From positions 2,542,001 to 2,606,000 of the forward strand of contig NZ_CP102286.1 of NCBI RefSeq assembly GCF_025151215.1: a stretch of 64,000 nt of DNA. Reading direction: 5' to 3'. Source of the DNA: Parabacteroides merdae ATCC 43184. GTDB taxonomy: Bacteria > Bacteroidota > Bacteroidia > Bacteroidales > Tannerellaceae. Numbering within the stretch: the stretch's first letter is position 1; each line of letters opens with the position of its first letter. Made by a program: the position numbers and the translations under genes. The notes beneath the pieces were generated by a model. The model saw nothing but the letters and a program-made list of their open reading frames with translations. It was not told the DNA's origin and ran no database searches. Below are positions 34,701 through 43,095 of the stretch, piece after piece.

Positions 34701-36162
34701 CACCAACCTGATAAGTCTTTCCATCCGAATAAGTATAATTGTAAGCGACAGCCAATACCTCATCTGCCTGCAACTGTGTTTTCAGCGAGATATACCCCAA
34801 CTTCGTATTGACCGTATATTCGGACGCATCCAGCAAACGAGCACTTTCCACTTCTTCATACTCCGTACCGTTAACAAAAGTTCCTCCCAACGCCTGATTT
34901 ACCGTGCTGATATCACGAGCACCGGTAAATTGCTGGTTAAGGGTATTATATAATGTATTCGTATTATTATAGGGGATAGACAGCGCCCCCGAAGGAGAAA
35001 CGACCGTCGTATTCGAAATATTATCATGCTCGGCCAGATCAGCAAAAGCGACCACGTTACGCGCCTGGTCATAAGTAGCCCGTTTGTTTGTCACCCAAAC
35101 TTCCACCTTGCTAATCGTGACGGGAGAGGAAATCGTATTCAGGTTCTTCACCGCCTCATCATAGCGGTCGCGAAAATAGTGTGACAGGAAAAAGTGACGA
35201 TTCTCGTCATACTGGTCAATCGTCAATTCGAAAGGTTTTGTCTGCACGCCCCCTTTAGAACTGACCGTTTTCGATTCCGACTCCTGCTGTGCAAACAACG
35301 CATTGACTCGCAGCTTCCCGAACTGGAGATCCGCTTTCATACCGAACAGGGCTGCTCCTCCGTTGATTAGGGAGTTACTGGTTGTCATACTTACATTTCC
35401 GGCTTCCAGCGACTTGATAATTTCATCTTCCTCCCCGGTATAAGCTAATTTCAGTTTTTTGGAGTCGAAATCAAAAGAGGTTTCGGTATTATAGTTCATA
35501 TCGAAATTCACTTTGCTACCAACCGATGCCTGTACATTCAATTGAACATTCTCATCGAAATTAAAGAAGGTACGGTTACGAGCACGTTCCGGCAAAGAGG
35601 GATTTTTGGTTTTATTCTGCTTCAAGCCTAACTCCACTTCGGCCGAACCTTGCGTTTTCACCCGGACACCGCCCGGCCCAAAGATACGTTCCGCCGCACC
35701 GATATTGAACTGCATATCAGCTAAGTTGAACTGCTTATTAGCCGCCTTTTGAAATTCTTCCTCGTTTTTCTGGCGATAGTAGGATTGAACGGATTTTTGG
35801 AAACTATAATCCTGGTATTCCTCAGGGGTCAACGAAATAGGAGTAGTCAGATCGGCATCACCTAACTTGGTACGGACTACATACGTCCCGGTTCTGATAT
35901 CATATTCGACCACTGATTTCACGTTATCCGGCGTCTTCAAGTCAGCAGGTGATTGCTTGGTAAGATCCTGATATTCTTCAGGGACCGTCTTAGCTACCGG
36001 AAAGCGGGTGCGCACCTTCGGCACCGTATCATCCGGAACGACCGGCTGTTCAGTATCCGGCAACGACATCTCATAGGCCAGAAAATCCGTATTCATAGAA
36101 TACAGACCTGCACCAAACAGTAGAATTGTTATCCAGAGTATAAATTTCAGTGTCCTTCTCAT
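28711..36162 (-). CDS. sprA: SprA, outer-membrane translocon of the type IX secretion system
   Basis: A 2483-residue protein. SprA is the very large outer-membrane barrel through which type IX secretion cargo leaves the cell. An N-terminal signal/anchor (LKFILWITILLFGAGLYS) is followed by a periplasmic region with repeated acidic segments, then long beta-rich SprA/Sov-like repeats (for example FNIGAAERIFGPGGVRVKTQ near residue 165 and NFDMNYNTETSFDFDSKKLK near 230). The C-terminus ends in an aromatic-rich barrel strand SNYGISLRFSLAQ. Length fits SprA (about 2400-2500). The start at 36162 (MRRTLKFILWITILL) is preferred over 36207. It follows ruvA by about 80 bp. Other secretion genes are not in the window. 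Confidence 0.93.
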   Translation of the reverse strand: MRRTLKFILWITILLFGAGLYSMNTDFLAYEMSLPDTEQPVVPDDTVPKVRTRFPVAKTVPEEYQDLTKQSPADLKTPDNVKSVVEYDIRTGTYVVRTKLGDADLTTPISLTPEEYQDYSFQKSVQSYYRQKNEEEFQKAANKQFNLADMQFNIGAAERIFGPGGVRVKTQGSAEVELGLKQNKTKNPSLPERARNRTFFNFDENVQLNVQASVGSKVNFDMNYNTETSFDFDSKKLKLAYTGEEDEIIKSLEAGNVSMTTSNSLINGGAALFGMKADLQFGKLRVNALFAQQESESKTVSSKGGVQTKPFELTIDQYDENRHFFLSHYFRDRYDEAVKNLNTISSPVTISKVEVWVTNKRATYDQARNVVAFADLAEHDNISNTTVVSPSGALSIPYNNTNTLYNTLNQQFTGARDISTVNQALGGTFVNGTEYEEVESARLLDASEYTVNTKLGYISLKTQLQADEVLAVAYNYTYSDGKTYQVGEFSTDNPSSAASCLYVKLLKGITMSPDMPFWDLMMKNIYSLGAYSVQKEKFKLNIMYQSDTTGTYVNYLPEGAIANQILLRVLNLDSYDSNNQPHPDGIYDFIEGVTVLADNGKIIFPSVEPFGSYLRKKINNDAIADKYVFQELYDSTLTVARQIAEKNKFKLEGEYKASSGAEIQLGASNVARGSVKVTAGGAILTENVDYTVDYTSGVVTILNESIISAGTPVSVSLENQTAYNMQRKTMMGLDLNYQFNPNLMVGATIMHMSEMPLTTKTTMGDEAIKNTLWGVNMAYKGESQWLTNMFDKLPLLNLSKPSQISFNAEFAHLIAGHYENKNTGGYSYLDDFESTQSNFDLSDPYPWQLSSVPYDDGTPQLFPEAGLTNNIDYGKSRALLAWYTIDGLFTRKNSSLRPKYITTKDLSNHYVRAIETRELFPQRQQSMSESNTLTVLNMAYYPQERGPYNLDADNINPDGTLQNPEKRFGGMMRKIDQSDFETANVEYIEFWMLDPFIYDRQTTGGDLYFNLGEISEDILKDEKKFFENGLPIDGDTSKVDYTVWGKVPKQQSTVYAFDNTAGARLLQDVGLNGLSSDEEKEYPAYQDYLNKLRQKLNAVTLTEMENDPLQLSPFFDPAGDKFHYFRGSDYDSQEVDILTRYKRYNGTEGNSKDINDSGERYSTSSKTVPDVEDINQDNTLNKNEKYFEYKVRITPQDTVVGENFIADKRTSSVRLADGTTESVTWYQFKIPVKQYQRRVGAINDFKTIRFMRMYMTGFKESVVLRFGTLQLVRGEWRSYEQDLSDPKMPPAVKGKLEVSTVNIEENSDRDPVSYTLPPGVSRVLDPSQPQIRQENEQALSLKITDLAAQDARAVYKNTNYDLRQYKRLQLFTHAEAPKLDVNDLADGDLAVFIRLGSDYKNNYYEYEVPLKLTPHGEYNYNNSEHQKIVWPAENMLNFRLEILTDLKLERNREKRSGTNGVSFQTVYSGRDPDNDGNTIRVKGNPSLSEVKTVMIGVRNVRNKLKSGEVWVNELRLTDFNEEGGWAANANLNVALSDLGTVNVGGRIETAGFGALDQSLNERRMEDFKQYNVATSIELGKLFPEKAQVSIPFYYAYSKETYDPKYNPLDQDVKLKDAIDKAETKAEKDSIRDYSQDRTVIKSVSFNNVRVNIKSKNPMPYDPANFTLGYSYSINDKKNPETEYETTKDYRANFAYSYVPYVKPIKPFDKLLKKNNGYTRYAKQLAFNVAPSINFQTAMMRNYYEIKLRDLTGAATGVPNDIPVTFSQNFYWDRAFSLNWAFTNNLNITFSSGTNARIEEPYVQVNKELNPDGYQLWKDSVKKSIADLGTPMKYDQQFMATWQLPLQLIPVLDWTNASLSYNATYNWDRGATVSEDIEMGNTIKNQRQFDLQANLNLLSLYNKNKYLKKINQKFNNTRTTAKKTEKKKKPKLEKEIVLSPDSATVVEHGMFTKKVQITARRTDGRVYKVKFKPINFAQVKILNQDTVRLKLTIIPGPAPTEDFLYKAVEHSARFLMMVRRFNIQFTNSAGMMLPGFRPEIGDIFGQGRSSFGLSPGIGFAFGDVRRSYIDEAYEKGWLITDTERDVNAAVMTSTKNLNIRANLEPITGLKIDLTALRNDTRNTEIQFMYEGMPEIMGGNFTMTTIALGSAFGGSGNAMNNYSSKAFDKLLANREIIAQRIESKYSGLKYPDVGFIHDKGLGGMPYNPGTGNVNGVNRNSADVLIPAFLAAYTGKDPKKVGLTAFPSLKSMLPNWRVTYDGLIKIPAVKKYFKSLTLSHQYRCSYSVGAFTSFLNWVDAGQDGLGYIQSILNDNPTPSSPYSISSVSLTEAFSPLLGADATLLNNVTVRADYSTTRNLSLNTTSYQLVEALSKKVTIGLGYKYAEFNKVLKMKKTRDFSNDLTVRLDFSFNKMQSLIRKIDTQLTQATSGNIAKTISFSADYGLSRALTVRAFYDIQINEPLISSASYPTSNSNYGISLRFSLAQ

Positions 36163-36243
36163 GTTAATTGACAATTGACAACAGACAATGACAACCGACA
36201 ATTCCAAATTCTCCTAAATTGCCAATTGCCAATTATCCATTGC
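36163..36243. repeat. Short GACAA-type repeats between ruvA and sprA
   Basis: The 81-bp gap contains repeated TTGACAATTGACAAC, GACAATGACAACCGACAATT and CCAATTGCCAATTAT phrases. Similar simple repeats occur upstream of the trkH stop side at 38381-38440 (TTAACAATTGACACATTG, TTGTCCATTGACAATTAATT). Their role is unknown; they may be decayed repeats or weak terminators. Confidence 0.45.
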
Positions 36244-36837
36244 TTAAAGCATTCTTAGGGCTGTTTTAATGACCTGCTCGACAGCCAGTGCAGGCGAACC
36301 TTTCAATATCAAGTTAACCGCCTTTTGCGAAGCGGCCTTCTGGAATCCAAGCATAACCAATGCCGCCACTGCTTCTTCTGTGACAGCACCACTGGCAGCG
36401 ACAGAAGAGGAGCCACCTGTCACTGTCATTCCCTCTATCGGCTTTACCTTGTTTTTGAGATCAACTAGAATACGTTGAGCTGTTTTCAATCCGATTCCTT
36501 TGACTGACGTCAGAGCTGTTTCGTTCTTATCTGCAATCACCCGGATCAATTCGGATGGTGACAGGGAAGAAAGGATCATCCGGGCAGTATTGGGACCGAC
36601 TCCCGACACGGAAGTCAACATCAGAAACAGTTCGCGCTCATCTTTTCCTGCAAAGCCAAAAAGCAAATGGGCATCCTCACGTATCACTTCGTACACGTAA
36701 ATCTTCCCGGTCGGTTTCCCATTATAAAAAGTATATGTATTCAAGGAGATATTCAGTTCATAACCGATTCCGGCACATTCCAAGATCATCCTGGCCGGTG
36801 TCAGTTCTACTATCTCTCCCTTGATATATTCTATCAT
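36244..36837 (-). CDS. ruvA: Holliday junction ATP-dependent DNA helicase subunit RuvA
   Basis: A 197-residue protein that binds four-way DNA junctions and loads RuvB during recombination repair. It has the OB-fold domain (MIEYIKGEIVELTPARMILE), paired helix-hairpin-helix motifs (LTSVSGVGPNTARMILSSL and LTSVKGIGLKTAQRILVDL) and the C-terminal RuvB-binding three-helix domain (EEAVAALVMLGFQKAASQKA). Length is standard. It lies between trkH and sprA on the same strand. Confidence 0.96.
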   Translation of the reverse strand: MIEYIKGEIVELTPARMILECAGIGYELNISLNTYTFYNGKPTGKIYVYEVIREDAHLLFGFAGKDERELFLMLTSVSGVGPNTARMILSSLSPSELIRVIADKNETALTSVKGIGLKTAQRILVDLKNKVKPIEGMTVTGGSSSVAASGAVTEEAVAALVMLGFQKAASQKAVNLILKGSPALAVEQVIKTALRML

Positions 36838-36874
36838 GTATCTTACGTCTTTATGATTCGCACCTATTATAACG

Positions 36875-36882
36875 CAAAATTA
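36875..36882 (-). promoter_or_regulatory. -7 box upstream of ruvA
   Basis: TAATTTTG on the minus strand, about 38 bp before the ruvA ATG, matches TAnnTTTG. It could drive ruvA and sprA independently of the trk genes. Confidence 0.45.
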
Positions 36883-36917
36883 GACAAAAGCGTATATCCG
36901 AACTATCTTTTTTGGTA

Positions 36918-38372
36918 TTATTGTTTCCAAAACCCCGGCAACAAGATTGTCAGCACCGTAAAGATCTCCAAACGTCCGACCATCATCAGAAAAGACAAGA
37001 ACCATTTCGATACCACCGGAACATCAGCATAGTTTCCGACCGGTCCCAGACTACCAAGTCCCGGTCCAACGTTACTGATCGAAGAGATAGTAGCCCCGAT
37101 CGTCTCCTCAAATCCTACCCCATCGATCATCAGCACCATACAGCTGACAAATATTAAAGCAATATAGGCAAAAGCGAACGCCAATACCCGGTGGACGATA
37201 TCACCAGAAACAGCATGCCCGTTCATTCGTACCGGAATAATGGCATGTGGATGCGTCTGCTTCTTAAACTCATTAAAGAGGTTCTTGGTCAAAATCACAA
37301 AACGGCCCATTTTCAAACCTCCACAAGTAGAGCCAGCACAACCACATACCACCATCAGAACTAGCGCTAACAGCCAGAAAAACGGTCCCCACGGAATATA
37401 ATCGACCGTTGCAAACCCACATGTAGACACCAATGTCACGACCTGGAATACCGTTTGCCTAAAAGCTGTACCAAAATCGTCCACAATTCCTTTATACATG
37501 ATCCAGACTGTCGATATTGCCGTAATAATCAGTACGAACCAGAAAAACCAGCGTGTTTCTTCATCCGCAAATAACTTCTTGGGCCTACCGTTAAAAAAGA
37601 AATATATCAAAGTAATATTGGTCGCACCGATAAACATAAAAATCGTAATTGTATATTCGATATAGGCAGAGTCCCAGTAAGCGATACTGGCATTTTTCGT
37701 GGAATAGCCACCTGTAGAAATACAAGTGAGCGCATGATTGACAGCGTCATACAAGTCCATTGGACCCGCCCATAAAAGACCAATAAGGATAATGGTCAGG
37801 AACAAATAAACTCCCCACAGGCGCTTGGCCACCTGGGTAACACGCGGACGGAAACGTTCGTGCGTGATACCCGGAGTCTCGGCATTGAACATCTGGGTAG
37901 CCCCACCTCCGATAATAGGCATCAGCGCTACGGTAAACACGATCATTCCAATACCGCCCTGCCATTGCGTAAGGCTCCGCCAAAACAATATCCCGTGCGG
38001 AAGAGCTTCGATATCGGTCAATATGGTAGAGCCTGTCGTCGTAAAACCAGACATCGTTTCGAAATAAGCATCCGTCACATTATCTATATAGCCACCTAAA
38101 TAGAATGGTAACATCCCCAAAAGGGAGAAAAGAGCCCAAGTTAATGTAACAGTCAGCATCCCTTCCCTGCGCCCGGCCGTATGTTCATTGGCTCGTAGTC
38201 CGATCAGCATAAAAAGGACTCCCGTTCCGAACATGATACCACTCGACTGAAGAAGCGGATAGAAGTCATTTCCTTCATATAAGAAAGCGACTGCCGTTGC
38301 AGCCAGCATAAACAACGTCTCAAGGATGAACATCATCCCTAACATCTTAATTATAAAACGAATGTTCAGCAT
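36918..38372 (-). CDS. trkH: Potassium uptake protein TrkH
   Basis: A 484-residue inner-membrane channel subunit for potassium import. It has about ten hydrophobic helices and the four degenerate selectivity-filter loops of the TrkH/KtrB family, recognisable as MSGFTTTGSTIL (about 106-117), CISTGGYSTKNASI (about 222-235), VSTCGFATVDY (about 322-332) and SSISNVGPGLGSLG (about 447-460). It works with the RCK regulator TrkA encoded directly upstream; the gap of about 66 bp suggests one operon. Confidence 0.95.
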   Translation of the reverse strand: MLNIRFIIKMLGMMFILETLFMLAATAVAFLYEGNDFYPLLQSSGIMFGTGVLFMLIGLRANEHTAGRREGMLTVTLTWALFSLLGMLPFYLGGYIDNVTDAYFETMSGFTTTGSTILTDIEALPHGILFWRSLTQWQGGIGMIVFTVALMPIIGGGATQMFNAETPGITHERFRPRVTQVAKRLWGVYLFLTIILIGLLWAGPMDLYDAVNHALTCISTGGYSTKNASIAYWDSAYIEYTITIFMFIGATNITLIYFFFNGRPKKLFADEETRWFFWFVLIITAISTVWIMYKGIVDDFGTAFRQTVFQVVTLVSTCGFATVDYIPWGPFFWLLALVLMVVCGCAGSTCGGLKMGRFVILTKNLFNEFKKQTHPHAIIPVRMNGHAVSGDIVHRVLAFAFAYIALIFVSCMVLMIDGVGFEETIGATISSISNVGPGLGSLGPVGNYADVPVVSKWFLSFLMMVGRLEIFTVLTILLPGFWKQ

Positions 38373-38438
38373 AATATGCTATTAACAATTGACACATTGA
38401 ACAGAGAAAAGAGACAACCCAGAGTTGTCCATTGACAA

Positions 38439-39776
38439 TTAATTAAAGTAGTCCTCCAATTTACGCATAGCCGTATCCAAACAGAACACCACAACGTGGT
38501 CATAAGCTTGGATATGTGTATCACCCTTGATCATCATAGGCTCACCGTCACGAATCAATCCGCCCAACGTCAAATCTTTCGGAAGATTCAGATCTTTTAC
38601 CTGCTTACGGGTAATTTTCGAATCGGGACGGGCAACAAGTTCCGCCACATCTGCATTGGCAAAAGTTAAACACTTCACGTTCGACACGTCTGCATCCAAC
38701 AGGAATTGGTAGATATGGCTGGCAGCAATCAGTTTCTTATTGATAACCGAGCCGATGTCCATGCTCTCCGCTAAAGGTATGTAGTCGATATTTTCGATCT
38801 TAGCGATAGTCTTGAATACTCCGGCGCGTTTAGCAGCCAGACAAGCCAAGATGTTCGTACTCGAATTATCCGTCAGTGCGATAAATGCCTGTGCATCTTT
38901 GATCCCTTCCTGCATCAACAGATCGGTATCGCGTCCGTCTCCATTGATGATCAAGACATTTCCAGGGACAACCTCAGCTATACGGTGACTCTTTTCTTTG
39001 TTAGTCTCGATTACTTTTACACGGATATTGTTCGGAAGGTACTGGCAGGTACGGATCGCAATACGGCTTCCACCCATAATAATGACTTTCTTTACTTCGG
39101 GGTCTCGCTTGCCCGCATGCAACCGGACGTCTTCGATATGGCTTTTAGTCGTTGTAAAAAAAACGATATCTCCCGATTCTATACGATCCGTACCACGGGG
39201 AATAATGGTCTCGTTCTGCCGTTTGATGGCAACGATATGATAGAGTTTCTGTTCGTTCAGTAATTCGGACAGATGTTTGTTCACAAGTCGGGAATTATCG
39301 CGCACCTTTACACCGATCAGAATCAGAGCGCCTCCGAACAACTCCCAGTATTGCCGAGTCCACGGGCGTCTGACAGCCGTAACAATTTCTTTGGCTGCCA
39401 GCATTTCCGGGTAAATCATGGAATCGATCCCCATTTTTTCAAACAGTTCCTTGTTTTTAGGGAGCAAATATTCGTAATTGTTGATACGCGCCAACGTCTT
39501 ATGTGCTCCTAATTTAGAAGCCAGAATGCTGGCTGCCACATTGGTCGTTTCTTCCGGCGTGACACTGACAAACAGGTCGGCCTTTCTGATACCGGCTTCT
39601 TCCAGGTCCCGAATGGATGTCGGATTACCCACCATAGGAAGGATCTCCATGCTTGAATTCGTGAAATTCAAACGTTCCTCATTCGGATCCATCAGGATAA
39701 TATCCTGCTTCTCCTGTGATAACATTTTTGCCAGGTGGGTTCCTACTTCACCGGCTCCGGCTATAATAATTTTCAT
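38439..39776 (-). CDS. trkA: Trk potassium system regulatory protein TrkA
   Basis: A 445-residue cytoplasmic protein that gates TrkH in response to NAD(H)/ATP. Two tandem RCK units are visible: the first nucleotide-binding motif IIAGAGEVGTHLAKML at residues 3-18 with a RCK_C domain around 140-215, and the second IIMGGSRIAIRTCQYL around residue 232 followed by another RCK_C (about 370-445). The double arrangement is typical for TrkA paired with TrkH. It lies 30 bp after dxs. Confidence 0.96.
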   Translation of the reverse strand: MKIIIAGAGEVGTHLAKMLSQEKQDIILMDPNEERLNFTNSSMEILPMVGNPTSIRDLEEAGIRKADLFVSVTPEETTNVAASILASKLGAHKTLARINNYEYLLPKNKELFEKMGIDSMIYPEMLAAKEIVTAVRRPWTRQYWELFGGALILIGVKVRDNSRLVNKHLSELLNEQKLYHIVAIKRQNETIIPRGTDRIESGDIVFFTTTKSHIEDVRLHAGKRDPEVKKVIIMGGSRIAIRTCQYLPNNIRVKVIETNKEKSHRIAEVVPGNVLIINGDGRDTDLLMQEGIKDAQAFIALTDNSSTNILACLAAKRAGVFKTIAKIENIDYIPLAESMDIGSVINKKLIAASHIYQFLLDADVSNVKCLTFANADVAELVARPDSKITRKQVKDLNLPKDLTLGGLIRDGEPMMIKGDTHIQAYDHVVVFCLDTAMRKLEDYFN

Positions 39777-39806
39777 TTTATATAATAGATTAATTATAAG
39801 GATATA

Positions 39807-41714
39807 TTATCCTCTGATAACCATCTTTTTTATTTCTCCTGCAATACTTTTGGCATCCATACCACACAGTTTATACAGTTCGGGAATCGATCCATGTTCG
39901 ACAAACTCATCCGGCACACCAATCCGTTTTACCTGAGGAGCATATCCGTTATCAGCCATAAATTCCAAAACAGCACTGCCCAGTCCACCTTTGATTACGC
40001 CGTTTTCAACAGTGATGACACGACTGAACCTCTTACCGACTTCATGCAGCAGTTCTTCATCCATCGGTTTTAAAAAAATCATATCATAATGGGCAATCGA
40101 TATACCATCACTTTCAACCTCCTTTATGGCCTTTATCACTTCGTTGCCAATAGGTCCAAGTGACAAGATCGCAATATCATCCCCATCACGAAGTTTCTTG
40201 CCTTTCCCGATCGGAAGGATATGCATCTCATTCCTCCAATCTGCCATCTCTCCCTTACCGCGTGGATAACGGATCACAAAAGGGCCGTTACATTCCTTAT
40301 ACCCGGTATACATCAAATTCCTTAAATCCAGTTCGTTCAAAGGAGATGAAATAACCAAGTTCGGGACTGGACGCAGATAAGCGAGGTCGAACACCCCGTG
40401 ATGGGTCGCCCCGTCTTCGCCTACTAGACCGGCACGGTCCAGACAAATTACCATATGAAGATTCTGAAGTGCAACATCGTGTATCACCATATCGTATGCC
40501 CGCTGCATGAAAGAAGAGTAGACATTGCAGAATGGGATCATTCCCTCTTTGGCAAGTCCGGCAGAGAAAGTTACCGAATGCCCTTCGGCAATCCCGACAT
40601 CAAACGCCCGTTTCGGAAACGCTTTCATCATATAAGTCATAGAACAACCTGTCGGCATAGCAGGAGTGACCCCCACGATCCGTTCGTCCTGTTCAGCCAG
40701 CTCGACAAGGGTATGTCCGAAAACATCCTGATAAAGTTGAGGTTCGTTCAACTTATGGACAATGATCCGTTCTCCTGTTTCTTTATTGAACAGCCCTGGT
40801 GCATGCCATTCCGTTGCCGACTTTTCAGCAGGCTTGAATCCTTTGCCTTTTTTAGTTTTGATATGTAATAGTTTCGGACCTTCCATATCCTTTATATCAT
40901 TCAGAACCTTGATCATATAACCGACATCATGCCCGTCGATCGGACCAAAGTAACGGATGCTGAATCCCTCAAACAGATTATGTTGTTGAGTAAGCAATGC
41001 TTTCAGACTATTGTTAAAACGAAGGATATTTCCCCGACGGTCATTATTGATCAGTTTCATCTTCCGCAATCCGCGGTACACATCATAACGCATTTTATTA
41101 TATGCCTGACTGGTTGTGATATCCACCAAATACTGACTCAACCCACCGACCGCATGATCTATTGCCATATCATTATCATTGAGAATGATAAGTAGGTTGT
41201 TTGGATTAGCCGACGCATTATTCAGACCTTCGAACGCCAACCCACCCGTCATGGCTCCATCGCCGATCACGGCTATCACGTGTCTGTCTTTTTCTCCTTT
41301 TAGAGCAGAAGCGACCGACATACCCATAGCCGCCGAAATGGAATTTGAAGCATGTCCGGCAACAAATGCGTCATAAGGGCTTTCCAGAGGATTAGGAAAT
41401 CCACTGATTCCTTTAAATTTTCGGAGCGTATGAAAAGCCTCTCGACGTCCAGTCAGTATTTTATGACCATACGCCTGATGCCCCACATCCCATACAATAC
41501 GATCATAGGGAGTATTAAAAACATAGTGTAGTGCAACCGTCAGCTCTACCGTACCGAGACTTGCCCCAAGATGTCCCGGATTCTCCGATAGTACATCTAT
41601 TATATATTGACGCAACTCTGCACATACCTCTCCCAATTTATCGGGGGACAACTTGCGCAAATCCTCCGGGTAATCAATGGAATTTAATATGTGTTCATCC
41701 TTGCATTCTGTCAT
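39807..41714 (-). CDS. dxs: 1-deoxy-D-xylulose-5-phosphate synthase
   Basis: A 635-residue thiamine-diphosphate enzyme that makes DXP from pyruvate and glyceraldehyde 3-phosphate, the first step of the MEP isoprenoid pathway. The ThDP site is [19 protein letters not shown] and [12 protein letters not shown] (about residues 148-185). [14 protein letters not shown] carries the catalytic-domain motif and [20 protein letters not shown] is a further hallmark. A C-terminal transketolase domain (about 500-625) completes the fold. Dxs uses the cofactor that thiL, 16 kb away, completes. Confidence 0.97.
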   Translation of the reverse strand: MTECKDEHILNSIDYPEDLRKLSPDKLGEVCAELRQYIIDVLSENPGHLGASLGTVELTVALHYVFNTPYDRIVWDVGHQAYGHKILTGRREAFHTLRKFKGISGFPNPLESPYDAFVAGHASNSISAAMGMSVASALKGEKDRHVIAVIGDGAMTGGLAFEGLNNASANPNNLLIILNDNDMAIDHAVGGLSQYLVDITTSQAYNKMRYDVYRGLRKMKLINNDRRGNILRFNNSLKALLTQQHNLFEGFSIRYFGPIDGHDVGYMIKVLNDIKDMEGPKLLHIKTKKGKGFKPAEKSATEWHAPGLFNKETGERIIVHKLNEPQLYQDVFGHTLVELAEQDERIVGVTPAMPTGCSMTYMMKAFPKRAFDVGIAEGHSVTFSAGLAKEGMIPFCNVYSSFMQRAYDMVIHDVALQNLHMVICLDRAGLVGEDGATHHGVFDLAYLRPVPNLVISSPLNELDLRNLMYTGYKECNGPFVIRYPRGKGEMADWRNEMHILPIGKGKKLRDGDDIAILSLGPIGNEVIKAIKEVESDGISIAHYDMIFLKPMDEELLHEVGKRFSRVITVENGVIKGGLGSAVLEFMADNGYAPQVKRIGVPDEFVEHGSIPELYKLCGMDAKSIAGEIKKMVIRG

Positions 41715-41733
41715 AATCGCTATAATTTTGTGG

Positions 41734-41741
41734 CAAATGTA
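41734..41741 (-). promoter_or_regulatory. -7 box of dxs
   Basis: TACATTTG on the minus strand, 20 bp upstream of the dxs ATG, matches TAnnTTTG. It probably drives the dxs-trkA-trkH group. Confidence 0.55.
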
Positions 41742-41893
41742 AAGAATTAACGGGAGATAAAATAGTTTTAGTATGTCATTCTTTAGCAGTATGACACAAT
41801 TAAACCGCTTCTTCTCCTTTCCCTATAATCAAATTTAATCCTGTTTTGCATTTTCGTATGTAACACAAACAAACTCATTTGCCATAAAAACAA

Positions 41894-41924
41894 AAAAGCA
41901 GTCACAAATAATTGTAACTGCTTG
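41894..41924 (-). terminator. Intrinsic terminator next to the tRNA-Phe fragment
   Basis: On the minus strand AGCAGTTACAA, a 4-base loop and TTGTGACTGCT are followed by TTTTTTG. It sits just beyond the tRNA-Phe 3' fragment exactly as a tRNA terminator would, and insulates dxs from upstream transcription. Confidence 0.75.
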
Positions 41925-41931
41925 ATTTTCA

Positions 41932-41954
41932 GTGGTGCCACCAGGAATCGAACC
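41932..41954 (-). other. Candidate att site: 23-bp copy of the tRNA-Phe 3' end
   Basis: These 23 bases are identical to 25136-25158, the T-arm and acceptor 3' half of tRNA-Phe, in the same orientation. The sequence to the right (41955 on) is not tRNA-like, so this is a displaced 3' end, the usual scar left at the far side of an element integrated into a tRNA gene. No integrase is beside it in this window. Confidence 0.65.
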
Positions 41955-42215
41955 TTTTATTTCGGTTTATTCTAAACCCCTGATTGACTGCACATTTACT
42001 ACTTTATCTTTTATGAAAGCCATTGAATTAACACTACACTAAATTCATCGCTTTTCGTAATTGTCTTTACAATCATCATCTCTTTGACAATGTAAAGGTA
42101 GATAAAAAGTTCGATTTCCGCAAATGTCAATAGGGATTTTTATGAAATATTTTTTGCTCAAACCTGATAATGTTCCTAAAAGATGGCTAAGAGCCTGTCT
42201 AAATCTTACTCAATT
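41955..42215. other. AT-rich intergenic region after the att scar
   Basis: No convincing gene is visible between the att-like repeat and the AbiEii stop. The stretch marks the change from core to accessory sequence. Confidence 0.45.
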
Positions 42216-43091
42216 CTATTTTGAGAGTTTTATCCAATATCTTTCAGCCATAGGCTGTAGCCTGTCTCTTATTACCTTCATCACAGTATCGAAATCAAGC
42301 GCCTCTTTCCATTGAATTTTTCTAAGAAAAGCCTTCCAACAGCTTATGCGTGCCCCGTCTGTAGCAAAACTATCCGTAAACAGTTGCAAATCGGGGTTGT
42401 ATGCAAGTCCTCGATTGTCGAACGTCGCTTCGATGGCGTCATACAAAGCGTCGTCATTCAAATTTCTCTTCGTCAGGAGCTGATAACAGTCAAAGAAATC
42501 TTTCATGCGACTGTTGAGAACATCACGATCTATCATCGTATGGAACTTCTCGGCAATAACGGTTTCTAAAGAATATGCCTGTATATTCACAGAAGGGATA
42601 TCCGATAAAAGCAGAGGAAAGTCTATAGTTGTTGGATGTGGAATGACGACATCACCAAAGCCAATATCTACAGACATATTATAAGCTATGGTATCCATAT
42701 GGGCAGTAAAATAGAATCTTGTACCAGGATATTTCTTTTCGACTGTGATCGGTTCTATTTTGATACTTCCTGCGTCAAATGACACCCCATCTTCATGGCA
42801 TACGATACCCAGGATTTCTTGGAAGACACGAGCCAGGAAATCCCTGTCACGACTGATCCTGTCTGCCATAAAATCCACATCAACCGTAGGACGAGCCTCA
42901 AGTCCATTCATGGCATAAAGCAAAGAGCCGCCTTTCAACAAGAATTTGTCCTTGTACTGGCTTACAGAAACCCTGTAAAGCAGTCTCTCGTTGAAGTACC
43001 TTGCCAGAAGATACATGTATTTATAGCCTGTCTCATTCATGAGGTTGAGCAAGCGTGTCTTTACAGACTTGCCATAGTTTTTCTTTCCCAT
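42216..43091 (-). CDS. abiEii: AbiEii/AbiGii family nucleotidyltransferase toxin
   Basis: A 291-residue toxin of the type IV AbiE toxin-antitoxin/abortive infection system, a nucleotidyltransferase whose relatives block growth during phage attack. The conserved core is FLLKGGSLLYAMNGLEARPT followed by VDVDFMADR (about residues 49-77), giving the G-S...D-x-D signature. A C-terminal helical region includes ETVIAEKFHTMIDRD and SRMKDFFDCYQLL, as in the family. It begins 4 bp after the antitoxin stop. A frameshifted 3'-truncated copy lies at 62245-62637. Confidence 0.9.
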   Translation of the reverse strand: MGKKNYGKSVKTRLLNLMNETGYKYMYLLARYFNERLLYRVSVSQYKDKFLLKGGSLLYAMNGLEARPTVDVDFMADRISRDRDFLARVFQEILGIVCHEDGVSFDAGSIKIEPITVEKKYPGTRFYFTAHMDTIAYNMSVDIGFGDVVIPHPTTIDFPLLLSDIPSVNIQAYSLETVIAEKFHTMIDRDVLNSRMKDFFDCYQLLTKRNLNDDALYDAIEATFDNRGLAYNPDLQLFTDSFATDGARISCWKAFLRKIQWKEALDFDTVMKVIRDRLQPMAERYWIKLSK

Positions 43092-43095
43092 TATC

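Noticed and set aside
41932-42010. A second complete tRNA-Phe
   Set aside because: Only the 3' 23 bases match; the anticodon and D arms are absent.
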